A DNA stretch of 64,000 bases from contig NZ_JAIZDP010000004.1 in NCBI RefSeq assembly GCF_021554725.1, positions 124,001-188,000 on the forward strand. The letters run 5' to 3'. Source of the stretch: Sinomonas notoginsengisoli (GTDB lineage Bacteria > Actinomycetota > Actinomycetes > Actinomycetales > Micrococcaceae). Below, one piece after another: positions 9,490 through 18,138 of this stretch. Each line of letters begins with the position of its first letter. Positions within the stretch are counted from its first letter, which is position 1. The notes beneath the pieces were generated by a model, which was not told the DNA's origin, did not search any database, and was given only the letters and a program-made list of their open reading frames with translations. The position numbers and the translations under genes were made by a program.

Positions 9490-11919
9490 GTGTCCGCGCC
9501 GTCCAGTCCCGGAACGCCGCTCGTCCTCACGTTCGAGGAGGTCGGCCTCGCCGACCTGGCCCGAGTCGGAGGGAAGAACGCCTCTCTGGGGGAACTCACC
9601 CGGCACCTCCGGGAAGTCGGCGTCGCCGTCCCTGAGGGCTTCGCCACGACCGCGGCCGCGTACCGCCTCTTCGTCGACGCGAACAGGATCCGGGATTCCC
9701 TGGCCGACCTGCTCTCCGCATTCCGCGCAGAGCAGGCAAGCCTGAGGCGCACCGGCGCAGCCGCCCGGGACCTCTTCCTCTCGGGGAGCTTCCCCGAGGA
9801 GCTCGCGACGGCGGTGCGCGCCGCGTACCGCGACCTCGCCGCCCGGGTGGGGCGGGACCAGCCGTCCGTGGCCGTGCGGAGCAGCGCGACCGCGGAGGAC
9901 CTGCCCGAGGCAAGCTTCGCGGGGCAGCAGGAGACCTTCCTGAACGTGGTGGGCGAGGACGAGCTGATCGACGCGTGCCGTCGGTGCTTCGCCTCGCTCT
10001 TCACTGACCGTGCCATCACCTACCGGGAACTGCGCGGGATCGACCACCTCGACGTCGCGCTCTCGATCGGCGTGCAGCGCATGGTCCGCTCCGATCTGGC
10101 CGGTTCAGGAGTCATGTTCTCCCTCGACACCGAATCCGGCTTCCCCCGGATGGTGGAGATCAGCGCCGCCTGGGGCCTGGGCGAGACCGTGGTGCAGGGC
10201 ACGGTAAATCCGGACTCGTACGAGGTTTTCTCGCCATTGTTGGCCCAAGCAGGGGCCCGACCCATCATCTCCCGCACGGCCGGGGCCAAGGAGGGCAAGC
10301 TCGTCTTCGCCGGGGGCTCGGGGACGGAGATGCTCGAGACGTCCCCTGCGGAGCGCGCCGGGTTCGTGCTCGACGACGACGAGATCCTCACGCTCGCCCG
10401 ATGGGCCGTCGCCGTGCAGGAGCACTACGGCCGGCCGATGGACATGGAATGGGCCAAGGACGGAGAGACACGCGAGCTGTTCATGGTCCAGGCGCGGCCC
10501 GAGACCGTGCAGGCACGGCGTGGCACCTCGGCGTTCCGGGTCCACCACCTGACGGGAACCGGGCCCGTCCTTGCCCACGGCGCGGCGATCGGGGACGCCG
10601 TGGCGTCCGGCGAGGCGTGCGTCATTGCGGACCCGTCCCAGATCGCGACCTTCCGCGACGGCGCAATCCTCGTCACCACCATGACGGATCCTGACTGGGT
10701 GCCGATCATGAAGCGCGCCTCGGGAATCGTGACAGACCATGGCGGCCCCACGAGCCACGCAGCGATCGTGAGCCGCGAGCTTGGCGTGCCGGCCGTCGTG
10801 GGGACCGTGAGCGGCACCACATCGATCACGGACGGGGAGCCGATCACGGTCTCGTGCGCCCAGGGCGCGGAGGGCCTCGTGCTCGGCGGGCTCGTCCCGT
10901 TCGAGGTGGAGGACGTGGATGTCGGGGCGCTGCCGGAGACCCGAACCCACATCATGGTGAACCTCGCCGACCCCTCGGCAGCATTCCGGTGGTGGCGCCT
11001 GCCCGCCTCCGGCGTGGGGCTCGCGCGCATGGAGTTCGTCATCAGCAACCTCATCCGCGTGCACCCGATGGCCCTCGTGCATCCCGAGCGGGTCGAGGAT
11101 CCCAGTGAGCGGGAGGAGATCGAGGAGCTCACCCGCGGCTACGCCGACCCGACAGAGTACTTCGTGGAGCGGCTGGCGACGGGCATCGCCAAGATCGCCG
11201 CACCCTTCCACCCTGGTCCCGCGATCGTGCGGCTGAGCGACTTCAAGACCAACGAGTACGCAGGACTGCTCGGGGGCGCCGCCTTCGAGGATGCCGAGGA
11301 GAACCCCATGCTCGGCTTCCGCGGTGCCTCGAGGTATTACGACGACCGCTACAAGGAGGGTTTCTCCCTCGAGTGCCGGGCCCTGAAGAGGGCGCGGGAG
11401 GGGCTCGGGTTCGCGAACGTGATTGTCATGGTGCCCTTCTGCCGCACACCGGGGGAGGCTGATGCCGTGCTGGCTGCGATGGCCGAGCACGGGCTGGCCC
11501 GCGGAGAGAACGGACTCAAGGTGTACATGATGTGCGAGATCCCCTCGAACGTGGTGCTCGCCGAACAGTTCGCCTCCCGATTCGACGGGTTCTCCATCGG
11601 GTCCAACGACCTCACTCAGCTCGTTCTCGGCGTGGACCGCGACTCAGAGCGGCTCGCGTCCCGGTTCGACGAGCGCGATGAGGCGGTCACCACGATGATC
11701 GCCGAGGCCATCCGGAAGTCCCACGAGGCCGGAATCCCCATCGGCATCTGCGGCCAGGGCCCGAGCAACCATTCGGACTTCGCCGAGTTCCTCGTCGGTG
11801 AGGGCATCGACTCCATCTCCCTCAACCCGGACAGCGTGCTGCGCACAGTGCCCATCATCGCCGCTGCAGAGGACCGCACGAAGGCAGGGGCAGCCGCTAA
11901 GGCAGAGGCAGCCGGGTGA
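9490..11919 (+). CDS. ppsA: Phosphoenolpyruvate synthase
   Basis: An 809-residue enzyme converting pyruvate, ATP and water to PEP, AMP and phosphate, the entry to gluconeogenesis. The N-terminal ATP-binding domain has GGKNASLGEL and AVRSSATAEDLPEASFAGQQ. The swivelling phosphohistidine domain has GGPTSHAAIVSRELGVPAVV with catalytic His423. The C-terminal TIM barrel holds the PEP/pyruvate site (SIGSNDLTQLVLG). Length is typical for PpsA and shorter than pyruvate phosphate dikinase. The start is GTG at 9490, only 4 bp after the Cys-rich gene; the frame is open further upstream but inside that gene. A strong hairpin follows the stop. Confidence 0.92.
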   Translation: MSAPSSPGTPLVLTFEEVGLADLARVGGKNASLGELTRHLREVGVAVPEGFATTAAAYRLFVDANRIRDSLADLLSAFRAEQASLRRTGAAARDLFLSGSFPEELATAVRAAYRDLAARVGRDQPSVAVRSSATAEDLPEASFAGQQETFLNVVGEDELIDACRRCFASLFTDRAITYRELRGIDHLDVALSIGVQRMVRSDLAGSGVMFSLDTESGFPRMVEISAAWGLGETVVQGTVNPDSYEVFSPLLAQAGARPIISRTAGAKEGKLVFAGGSGTEMLETSPAERAGFVLDDDEILTLARWAVAVQEHYGRPMDMEWAKDGETRELFMVQARPETVQARRGTSAFRVHHLTGTGPVLAHGAAIGDAVASGEACVIADPSQIATFRDGAILVTTMTDPDWVPIMKRASGIVTDHGGPTSHAAIVSRELGVPAVVGTVSGTTSITDGEPITVSCAQGAEGLVLGGLVPFEVEDVDVGALPETRTHIMVNLADPSAAFRWWRLPASGVGLARMEFVISNLIRVHPMALVHPERVEDPSEREEIEELTRGYADPTEYFVERLATGIAKIAAPFHPGPAIVRLSDFKTNEYAGLLGGAAFEDAEENPMLGFRGASRYYDDRYKEGFSLECRALKRAREGLGFANVIVMVPFCRTPGEADAVLAAMAEHGLARGENGLKVYMMCEIPSNVVLAEQFASRFDGFSIGSNDLTQLVLGVDRDSERLASRFDERDEAVTTMIAEAIRKSHEAGIPIGICGQGPSNHSDFAEFLVGEGIDSISLNPDSVLRTVPIIAAAEDRTKAGAAAKAEAAG

Positions 11920-11936
11920 GCACGCGTTTCGCACGC

Positions 11937-11976
11937 ACGACGGGTGCCCGACCCATGTGGGTCGGGCACCCGTCGT
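11937..11976. terminator. Strong hairpin terminator between ppsA and hsp20
   Basis: A perfect 18-bp stem (11937-11954 with 11959-11976) closed by the four-base loop ATGT, with arms built around GGGTGCCCGACCC. It starts 18 bp after the ppsA stop and lies 41 bp before the end of the convergent hsp20 gene. There is no T-tract, as is usual for high-GC Actinobacteria, so it may act in both directions. Confidence 0.75.
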
Positions 11977-12017
11977 CGCACGTGCCCCGATGAGGTGCCG
12001 GCGGCCCCGGCCTGGTG

Positions 12018-12443
12018 TCAGCCGCGGGTCACCTGCACTTTGGACGTGGTCGGAGTCGGCGGGGTGGGGGGAACGGGCACGCGGACCTCGAGCACCCCGT
12101 CCTTGTACGAGGCCGTCACAGACTCAGCCGTGACGCCCTCGGGCAGAGGGAGAGACCGTGAGAATGAGCCGTAGCGGAACTCGGAGCGGTAGGAGTCCTT
12201 CAACTTCTCTTCCGTCTTCTCCTCGCGATGCCCGCTGATGTGCAGGGAACCTTCGGAGATGCTCACATCGACGTCCTTCTCAGGGTCGATTCCCGGCATT
12301 TCCGCCCGGACCACGAGCGAATCGCCTTCACGGACCTCCTCGACCTTGATAGCAGTGCTCGAGGTGTCGCCTTCGAAGAACTTCTCCAGGAGTTCGAACG
12401 GCCGCCTGCTGCGCGGATCAAGCCAGTGGGCAAGTTCGGACAT
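12018..12443 (-). CDS. Hsp20/alpha-crystallin small heat shock protein
   Basis: A 141-residue holdase chaperone that binds unfolding proteins without ATP. The alpha-crystallin domain spans about residues 35-130, with the strand AEMPGIDPEKDVDVSISEG, the loop GSLHISGHREE and the C-terminal GVLEVRVPVP. A PPTPPTPTT tail replaces the usual IXI motif. The ATG has GGAAGG about 9 nt upstream. The best-known DosR target in Mycobacterium is the alpha-crystallin HspX/Acr, and a DevR-box-like site lies about 82 bp upstream here, so membership in a DevR regulon is a fair guess. Confidence 0.88.
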   Translation of the reverse strand: MSELAHWLDPRSRRPFELLEKFFEGDTSSTAIKVEEVREGDSLVVRAEMPGIDPEKDVDVSISEGSLHISGHREEKTEEKLKDSYRSEFRYGSFSRSLPLPEGVTAESVTASYKDGVLEVRVPVPPTPPTPTTSKVQVTRG

Positions 12444-12524
12444 GGGTCATCACCTTCCTCGATCGGCGGGCCCCTGGCAGGCCCACCCCTCACCTAGCCT
12501 GCAACGGATGAGGGCCGGTTGGAA

Positions 12525-12538
12525 GGGCCGATAGTCCT
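12525..12538. promoter_or_regulatory. DevR/DosR-box-like site upstream of hsp20
   Basis: GGGCCGATAGTCCT matches 9 of the 12 fixed positions of GGGACTNNAGTCCC, the best of the three candidates in this block. It lies 82-95 bp before the small heat shock gene and just beyond the end of the PEP carboxylase gene. Confidence 0.42.
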
Positions 12539-12568
12539 ACGGGCGGCTGTGGGCGGAGCGCCAGGCGC

Positions 12569-15445
12569 CTAACCGGTGTTGCGCAGCCCCGCGGCGACTC
12601 CGTTGATCGTGATGAGCAGTGCGCGCTGGAGCTGGCCGGCGAAACCGGGCCCGCCGGCGTCGTGCGCGCCCTCTCGTGCGCCCTCTCCGGCGGCGCCGGC
12701 CCGGAGGCGCCGGAGCAGTTCGACCTGGAGGTAGCTGATGGGGTCGAGATACTGGTCGCGGATCTCCAAGGTGCGCTTGAGGGTTGGAGCTGTGGCGAGG
12801 AGCTCGTGCCCGCCCGTAAGGCGTAGGACCTCGGCTACCGTGAGCTCGTACTCGGCGCGAATCGACTCGAAGACGTGGTGCAGCTTGGGCGGGACGAGGG
12901 ACGTCACATAGTACGAGGCGATCTCGAGGTCCGTCTTGGCCAGGGTCATCTCAACATTCGAGATGACGGACTGGAAGATGGGCCACCGCTCCTGAAGCTC
13001 GCGCAGCTCGCGGTCCTTGCCGGCCTCCCGCGCGGCGCGCAGACCCGAACCAACGCCGAACCAGCCGGGGATGATCTGCCGCGACTGCGTCCAGCCGAAC
13101 ACCCACGGGATGGCCCGCAGTCCGGGCAGCCCCTCGATCCCCTCCGTCGCAGTCTCCGGATCGGGCCGCTGGGCAGGCCGCGATCCGATGTTGAGTTCGA
13201 TGATCTGCTCAACGGGGGTCGAGGCGATGAAATACGCCGGCAGGTCAGGATCGTCCACGAGGGCTCGGTAGCGCGCGAACGCCGCGTCCGAGATGAGGTC
13301 CATGAGCTCGCTGTAGCGGTCGCGCACATCATCGCTGATGCGCGGCAGGCGGTGGAGCGCCGAAGCGCGCATCACGGCGGCGAGCGCGAGCTCGAGGTTG
13401 TCCCGCGCGAGCTCAGGCAGAGAGTACTTGTCGCTGATCACCTCGCCCTGCTCGGTGAACTTGATCTCGCCCTCGAGGACGCCGTTGGGCTGGGCCATGA
13501 TCGCCTCGTACGTCGGCCCGCCGCCGCGGCCCACCGATCCCCCGCGGCCGTGGAACAGCCGCAGGCGCACGCCGTGCCGGGCCGCGACGTCGCGGAGCTG
13601 GCGTTGCGCCTTGTGGATCTCCCACTGGCTCGTGAGCACCCCGGACTCCATGTTGGAGTCCGAGTACCCGAGCATGACCTCCTGCACATCCCCGCGCAGC
13701 CCCACGATCTCCCGGTACGCGGGCTCCGAGAGCAGGTCGTCGAGGATCTCCGCGGCGCCACGCACCTCCTCGAGGGTCTCGAGGAGCGGGGCGAACCCGA
13801 TGTGCGCGTACGGCTCCTCGCCGTGAAGCCGCACGAGCCCGGCCTCTCGGGCCAGCAGCGCGGGCGCCAGCACGTCGTCGGCCCCCCGAGTGACCGACAC
13901 GATGTACGTCTCGATGACGTCCGGGCCCAGGAGCCGCCGCGCCTGCCGGACCACGCGCATCGTCTCGTACACGCGGCCGGCGTGCCCCGGCAGCACGATG
14001 GGGTGTGCGGACACGGGGCGGCGCGAGCCGAGCTCCGCGGCCAGAACCTTCCGGCGCTCCTCGCGCGGCAGTTCAGCGTAAGGGCGGCCGAGCTCCGCGA
14101 GCGGATCGAGCAGGAGCCCCACGGCTTCGTGGTGGTACTCGGCGTGCTCGCGGATGTCGAGGGTCGCGAGGTGCAGCCCGAACGAGGCGAGGACGCGGCG
14201 CGCGGTGGCCAGCACGCCGTCGGCGGCCAGGGGCGCGTGGGCCCGCAGCGAGCCCTCGATCACGTCCAAATCCGCGGCCAGCTGCCCGGAGTTGACATAG
14301 TCGCGGCCCGGCTCATGCGGGGTGCCGGAGGCGACCCGACGCGCTGTATTGAGGAGCTTGGCCTTGATACACGTGAGCTTGAGCCGATACGGCTCACGGG
14401 CGTTGAGCTCCAGGACGCGCGGATCCAGACCCGGGAGCCTGTCCAAATCACTCCGGATCGACTCCTCCAGTTCGGGATCGACCGGGGCGATCGCCTGCGA
14501 GTTGGAGAGAGTGCTGATGAGCTCGTCGATGATGCCGACGGCAATCCGCACCGCATGCTGGTTCTGCAGCCTCAGGATCTCGCGTGTCACCTCGGGAGTC
14601 ACGTTGGGGTTGCCGTCCCGGTCCCCGCCGATCCATGAGCCGAAGCGCAGCGGCGCCCGGCCCGTCGGAAGGCTGACGCCATGCTCGGCAAGGAGCCCGG
14701 CGAGCTCGTCGAGCACCTCGGGAAGAGCGCCCGCCAGGACCTCGCCGAGGTAGTACACAGCGTTGCGCGCCTCGTCGATCGGGGCGGGGCGGACGTGCCG
14801 GATCTCATCCGTCTGCCACATCTGGTCGATCAGCTCGGACAGGTGGCGGTCCTGACGACGGCGCAGCTCGGTTCCCTCGGCGGAGGGCACCGCGAGGATA
14901 CCCTCGATCGCGCGCAGTTTGTCCAGGACCGACCGGCGCGACGCCTCCGTAGGATGTGCGGTGAACACCGGACGGACATCGAGCGTGTCCACGACATCCT
15001 GGAGCACGGCGGGGCCAGCCTGCTCGGCAATGTCGCGGACCGCGGAAGCCAGCCACGCGTCGTCGTCCGCCACCGCACCGAGCTCGCGGACGCGGTGGAG
15101 CTGCTCAGCGGCGTTGGCGAGGTGGAAGTAGAACGCGAACGCGCGCACGAGATCGGTCGCCTCGTCCAGCGGCAGGGAGGAAAGGAGCTCGCGGACCTGT
15201 TCGGCGACGTCGGCCGCGTTCCATGGGCCCAGCGCGCCCGCTCCCCCGCGGCTGGCCTCCTTGGACTCCTTGGTCAGGAGGCGGACCTCCTCGACGAGGC
15301 GCAGGAGCCCGGGCCCATGCTGGCGCACGAGGGACTCGCCCAACAGCGTCGAAACGCGGCGGACGTCGGCTCTCAGTTCTGCCGCCGGACCAGCGGCGGC
15401 AGCGGCGCCGGTGCGGGCATCTGGCAGGTCGGCGGGCACGGTCAT
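12569..15445 (-). CDS. ppc: Phosphoenolpyruvate carboxylase
   Basis: A 958-residue anaplerotic enzyme that adds bicarbonate to PEP to give oxaloacetate. Signature strings are [16 protein letters not shown] (catalytic His), [19 protein letters not shown] (PEP loop), [10 protein letters not shown] and [19 protein letters not shown]. It ends with [11 protein letters not shown], the conserved C-terminus that reaches the active site, so the gene is complete. GGAGGCC stands just before the ATG, and CTATTCGCT further up is a possible -10. It is divergent from the RluA gene. PEP synthase, which makes the substrate, lies just beyond hsp20. Confidence 0.95.
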   Translation of the reverse strand: MTVPADLPDARTGAAAAAGPAAELRADVRRVSTLLGESLVRQHGPGLLRLVEEVRLLTKESKEASRGGAGALGPWNAADVAEQVRELLSSLPLDEATDLVRAFAFYFHLANAAEQLHRVRELGAVADDDAWLASAVRDIAEQAGPAVLQDVVDTLDVRPVFTAHPTEASRRSVLDKLRAIEGILAVPSAEGTELRRRQDRHLSELIDQMWQTDEIRHVRPAPIDEARNAVYYLGEVLAGALPEVLDELAGLLAEHGVSLPTGRAPLRFGSWIGGDRDGNPNVTPEVTREILRLQNQHAVRIAVGIIDELISTLSNSQAIAPVDPELEESIRSDLDRLPGLDPRVLELNAREPYRLKLTCIKAKLLNTARRVASGTPHEPGRDYVNSGQLAADLDVIEGSLRAHAPLAADGVLATARRVLASFGLHLATLDIREHAEYHHEAVGLLLDPLAELGRPYAELPREERRKVLAAELGSRRPVSAHPIVLPGHAGRVYETMRVVRQARRLLGPDVIETYIVSVTRGADDVLAPALLAREAGLVRLHGEEPYAHIGFAPLLETLEEVRGAAEILDDLLSEPAYREIVGLRGDVQEVMLGYSDSNMESGVLTSQWEIHKAQRQLRDVAARHGVRLRLFHGRGGSVGRGGGPTYEAIMAQPNGVLEGEIKFTEQGEVISDKYSLPELARDNLELALAAVMRASALHRLPRISDDVRDRYSELMDLISDAAFARYRALVDDPDLPAYFIASTPVEQIIELNIGSRPAQRPDPETATEGIEGLPGLRAIPWVFGWTQSRQIIPGWFGVGSGLRAAREAGKDRELRELQERWPIFQSVISNVEMTLAKTDLEIASYYVTSLVPPKLHHVFESIRAEYELTVAEVLRLTGGHELLATAPTLKRTLEIRDQYLDPISYLQVELLRRLRAGAAGEGAREGAHDAGGPGFAGQLQRALLITINGVAAGLRNTG

Positions 15446-15479
15446 GGCCTCCAGCGAATAGGGTTCCAGCGCACAACGC

Positions 15480-15491
15480 TACCCTTGATGG
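15480..15491 (+). promoter_or_regulatory. Leaderless -10 element for the RluA gene
   Basis: TACCCT (15480-15485) is followed by 6 nt and then GTG at 15492, the same spacing found at other leaderless genes in the window. This favours the GTG over the adjacent ATG at 15495, which lies one codon further in. Confidence 0.5.
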
Positions 15492-16445
15492 GTGATGAAA
15501 TCCCCCCTCCCCGTGCGCAACGGCGTCAACGCCACGCGCCTGCGCCTGCCAGCGGAGGGACCATGGGACACCGCACTGGACTACATGCTGCACCGCTGGG
15601 GGCACATCGACCCCGAGGGGATCCTCGAAAGGTTCGACGGCGGCGAGATCGTCGCCGCCGACGGCTCACCGCTGTCCCGGGACACCCCTCTCGAAGAGCA
15701 CACCTTCATCTGGTACTACCGCACGCTGCCGGCCGAGGTGCGCCTTCCGGTCGAGGTCTCGGTGCTCTATCGGGACGAGCACGTGGTGGTCGCCGACAAG
15801 CCCCATTTTCTCCCCACCACGCCCGGCGGCACGTACATCCAGGAGTCGGCCCTCGTGCGGCTGCGGAATGAGCTGGACCTGCCTGACCTCGTTCCCATGC
15901 ACCGCCTCGACCGGATGACCGCGGGCGTCCTCCTGTTCTCCGTCAGCCCCGAGACTCGCGGGCGGTACCAGGTCCTGTTCGAGCGGCGGGCGGTGCAGAA
16001 GGAGTACGAGTGCGTCTCACGCTTGGACCTGGCCGGCGGCGCGCACGACGCCGGGTGGGCTGCCCAGCGGTTCCGCTCGCCCGCCGTCGTGCGGAATCGA
16101 ATGGTGAAGTCGCGCGACTACCTGCTCGCCGCGGTGGTGCATGGGGAGCCGAACGCCGAGACGCGTGTGAGCCTTGAACGGGTGGGCGGACCGGCCGATG
16201 CGCCGCGGGCGCTGTTCCGGCTCGAGCCGCACACCGGCAAGACCCATCAGCTGAGAGTGCACATGGCTGGGCTCGGGGTGGGGATCATGCACGATCCGTT
16301 CTATCCTGTGCTCCGCGACAAGGCCCCCGACGACTACTCCCGGCCGCTCCAGCTCTTGGCCCGAGGCATCCGGTTCCGCGACCCCATGTCAGGGCGGGAT
16401 GTCGAGTTCCGCAGCGAGCTGACGCTCCAGGAGACCCCCGCCTGA
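15492..16445 (+). CDS. RluA-family pseudouridine synthase
   Basis: A 317-residue RNA-modifying enzyme that isomerises uridine to pseudouridine in rRNA or tRNA. The catalytic Asp lies in MHRLDRMTAGVLLFS, the RluA-type HRLD motif near residue 137. Binding-site strings LYRDEHVVVADKPHFLPTTP and GKTHQLRVHMAGLGVGI match the family well. There is no recognisable S4 domain. The target site cannot be read from the sequence. The start is probably leaderless: GTG at 15492 lies 6 nt after TACCCT and is followed directly by ATG. Confidence 0.88.
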   Translation: MMKSPLPVRNGVNATRLRLPAEGPWDTALDYMLHRWGHIDPEGILERFDGGEIVAADGSPLSRDTPLEEHTFIWYYRTLPAEVRLPVEVSVLYRDEHVVVADKPHFLPTTPGGTYIQESALVRLRNELDLPDLVPMHRLDRMTAGVLLFSVSPETRGRYQVLFERRAVQKEYECVSRLDLAGGAHDAGWAAQRFRSPAVVRNRMVKSRDYLLAAVVHGEPNAETRVSLERVGGPADAPRALFRLEPHTGKTHQLRVHMAGLGVGIMHDPFYPVLRDKAPDDYSRPLQLLARGIRFRDPMSGRDVEFRSELTLQETPA

Positions 16446-16477
16446 CGTTGGGGGGTCTCTTGGCGCACACTTAGTCC

Positions 16478-16996
16478 ATGCGGATCGAGATCGTCGAGGG
16501 CGACATCACCACACGCCGGGTCGACGCGGTCGTCAACGCGGCAAACTCCTCCCTCCTCGGCGGCGGGGGCGTGGACGGAGCAATCCACCGAGCGGCCGGC
16601 CCGGAACTGCTCGAAGCGTGCCGGGCCCTCCGCCGCACACGCCTGCCAGAAGGCCTCCCGGTGGGCTCGGCCGTGGCGACCCCCGGCTTCCGTCTGCCCG
16701 CGCAATGGGTGATCCACACGGTGGGGCCCAACTGGAACGCGGGACAACGGGACCCGGAACTGCTCGCCTCCTGCTTCGCCGAGAGCCTCGCGGTGGCGCG
16801 CGAGCTCGGCGCGGCATCGGTCGCGTTCCCCGCGATCTCAGCTGGAATCTACGGGTGGGACCGGAACGTCGTGGCCACCACAGCGGTCGAGACCGTGCAG
16901 AGTGCGCCGGACGGGAGTGTCGAGACCGTGGAGTTCGTCCTGTTCGGCGCGACCACCGCCGCGGCCTTCGCCGCCGCCCTTCACCGGGCCAGCTGA
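16478..16996 (+). CDS. Macro-domain ADP-ribose-processing protein (YmdB-like)
   Basis: A 172-residue single macro domain that probably hydrolyses O-acetyl-ADP-ribose or removes ADP-ribose from proteins. Diagnostic strings are GDITTRRVDAVVNAANSSLL, the GGGGVDGAIHRAAG loop that binds the diphosphate, and PAISAGIYGWD. The catalytic Asn and Asp of YmdB-type enzymes fit NAANSSLLGGGGVDGAI. The DedA gene follows after 1 bp, so the two are likely co-transcribed. CACACT lies 6 nt before the ATG, a weaker leaderless match. Confidence 0.88.
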   Translation: MRIEIVEGDITTRRVDAVVNAANSSLLGGGGVDGAIHRAAGPELLEACRALRRTRLPEGLPVGSAVATPGFRLPAQWVIHTVGPNWNAGQRDPELLASCFAESLAVARELGAASVAFPAISAGIYGWDRNVVATTAVETVQSAPDGSVETVEFVLFGATTAAAFAAALHRAS

Positions 16997-16997
16997 G

Positions 16998-17666
16998 ATG
17001 GACGCCGCCCTGATTGAAGGGCTCACCGGACCTTGGGCGCTGGCTTGGCTTGTGCTCATGATCGTGGCCGACGGATTCTTCCCGCCCGTGCCGTCCGAAG
17101 TTGCCCTGATCGCCGCCGGCGGCGCGGCCGCCGAGGGACGGCTGAGCCTGCCGGTCCTCATCGCACTCGGAGCACTTGGCTGCTGGCTCGCGGACCTGGC
17201 CGTGTACCTCCTCTTCAGGTACCGGCTCACGGGTCTGCTCGACCGCGTCGGCTGGGGCAAGCGGATCCACAGCACACTCCACACGGCGGTCGAACGGTTT
17301 GGCAGCACCTCGACCTATGGCGCTATCGTCGGCATTCGCTTTCTCAGCGGCGGCCGACTGGCCGCGAGCGCGACCTCGGGGGTTGCCGAGGTACCACTGC
17401 GGGGATACGCCGCGGCGTCCGCCGTGGGAAGCGTCCTCTGGTCGGCCTGGCACGTGGGGCTTGGATACGTCACCGGGACCGCGACCGGCCTCCCCTTCTG
17501 GGCGAGTGCACTCATCGGATCCGGCATCGGCCTCACGGTCGCACTCGTCTTCGGGGCCGCCGTGGCGGCCCGGCAGCGCCGGCTCGGCGCCGGAGCCCGC
17601 CGGACTCGTGGGTTTCGACACAACTCAGAGCCGATTCCCCCCGAAAACGGACCGACCGCGCCCTGA
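16998..17666 (+). CDS. DedA-family membrane protein
   Basis: A 222-residue DedA/VTT-fold membrane protein; the family flips or moves lipids and supports the membrane proton gradient. The N-terminal string FFPPVPSEVALIAAGGAAA is the re-entrant loop signature, and GIRFLSGGRLAASATSGVAE matches the second loop with its conserved Arg. About five membrane segments are visible. The ATG at 16998 is 1 bp after the macro-domain stop; no earlier in-frame start is credible because it would lie inside that gene. The C-terminus is a polar, Arg- and Pro-rich tail. Confidence 0.82.
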   Translation: MDAALIEGLTGPWALAWLVLMIVADGFFPPVPSEVALIAAGGAAAEGRLSLPVLIALGALGCWLADLAVYLLFRYRLTGLLDRVGWGKRIHSTLHTAVERFGSTSTYGAIVGIRFLSGGRLAASATSGVAEVPLRGYAAASAVGSVLWSAWHVGLGYVTGTATGLPFWASALIGSGIGLTVALVFGAAVAARQRRLGAGARRTRGFRHNSEPIPPENGPTAP

Positions 17667-17685
17667 GCTGTGCAGTTTCCCACTG

Positions 17686-17991
17686 CTACACCGGCACCCA
17701 CGCTCCCCGACGCCGACGGAGCACCTGGAGCCGGCCTGTGGTCGCGACGTCCTCCACAGCGTCCTGGACCGCAAGGGCGGCGTGTCGCGCTGCGGCGACC
17801 TCGGCATCGTCGTTCTCCGCCTCGACTAGGAACCGCAGCGTGATCTGGGGGACGCCGCGGACCACGTTGATCTGGTGCGCCTCCACGTGGTGCATCGAGT
17901 CGAGTGCCTCTCGCGCGGCTTCCATGACCCGCTCCGGTGCGTAGCCGGGACGGAGGCCCGTAATCTGCAGGACGGCGCGGTAGCTGGGCAT
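17686..17991 (-). CDS. Small conserved-looking protein of unknown function
   Basis: A 101-residue soluble protein that I do not recognise. It reads as a compact alpha/beta domain (YRAVLQITGLRPGYAPERVM, then QINVVRGVPQITLRFLVEAE) with a basic C-terminus. TACCGT lies 7 nt before the ATG, so a leaderless start is likely, which supports it being a real gene. It converges on the DedA gene with a 19-bp gap. Codon usage resembles the neighbours. Confidence 0.6.
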   Translation of the reverse strand: MPSYRAVLQITGLRPGYAPERVMEAAREALDSMHHVEAHQINVVRGVPQITLRFLVEAENDDAEVAAARHAALAVQDAVEDVATTGRLQVLRRRRGAWVPV

Positions 17992-18035
17992 GCGGCCTAC
18001 GGTACTGCAGCCGGGGAGCCCGGTAGCCGCGGGCG

Positions 18036-18137
18036 TTAGCCGAACAGGTCAGCCACCTTCATGAGCGTGGTCGCGACCCCGAAGAGGAGCGGCAGGCCCA
18101 CAAGGGCCCAGACGATGACAAGGCGTGCAGTCTTCAA
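18036..18137 (-). CDS. MFS transporter small subunit (33-residue membrane peptide)
   Basis: A 33-residue peptide with a single membrane helix (RLVIVWALVGLPLLFGVATTL) between a Lys/Arg start and a short polar tail. It starts with TTG only 1 bp after the stop of the upstream OFA-family transporter, with AAGGAG about 7 nt before the TTG inside the transporter's last codons. This matches the small-subunit peptides that accompany OxlT-like MFS genes in many bacteria. The tight spacing argues for translational coupling and a 1:1 complex, which is inference. Not to be confused with noise: start, spacing, ribosome site and helix all agree. Confidence 0.7.
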   Translation of the reverse strand: MKTARLVIVWALVGLPLLFGVATTLMKVADLFG

Positions 18138-18138
18138 G

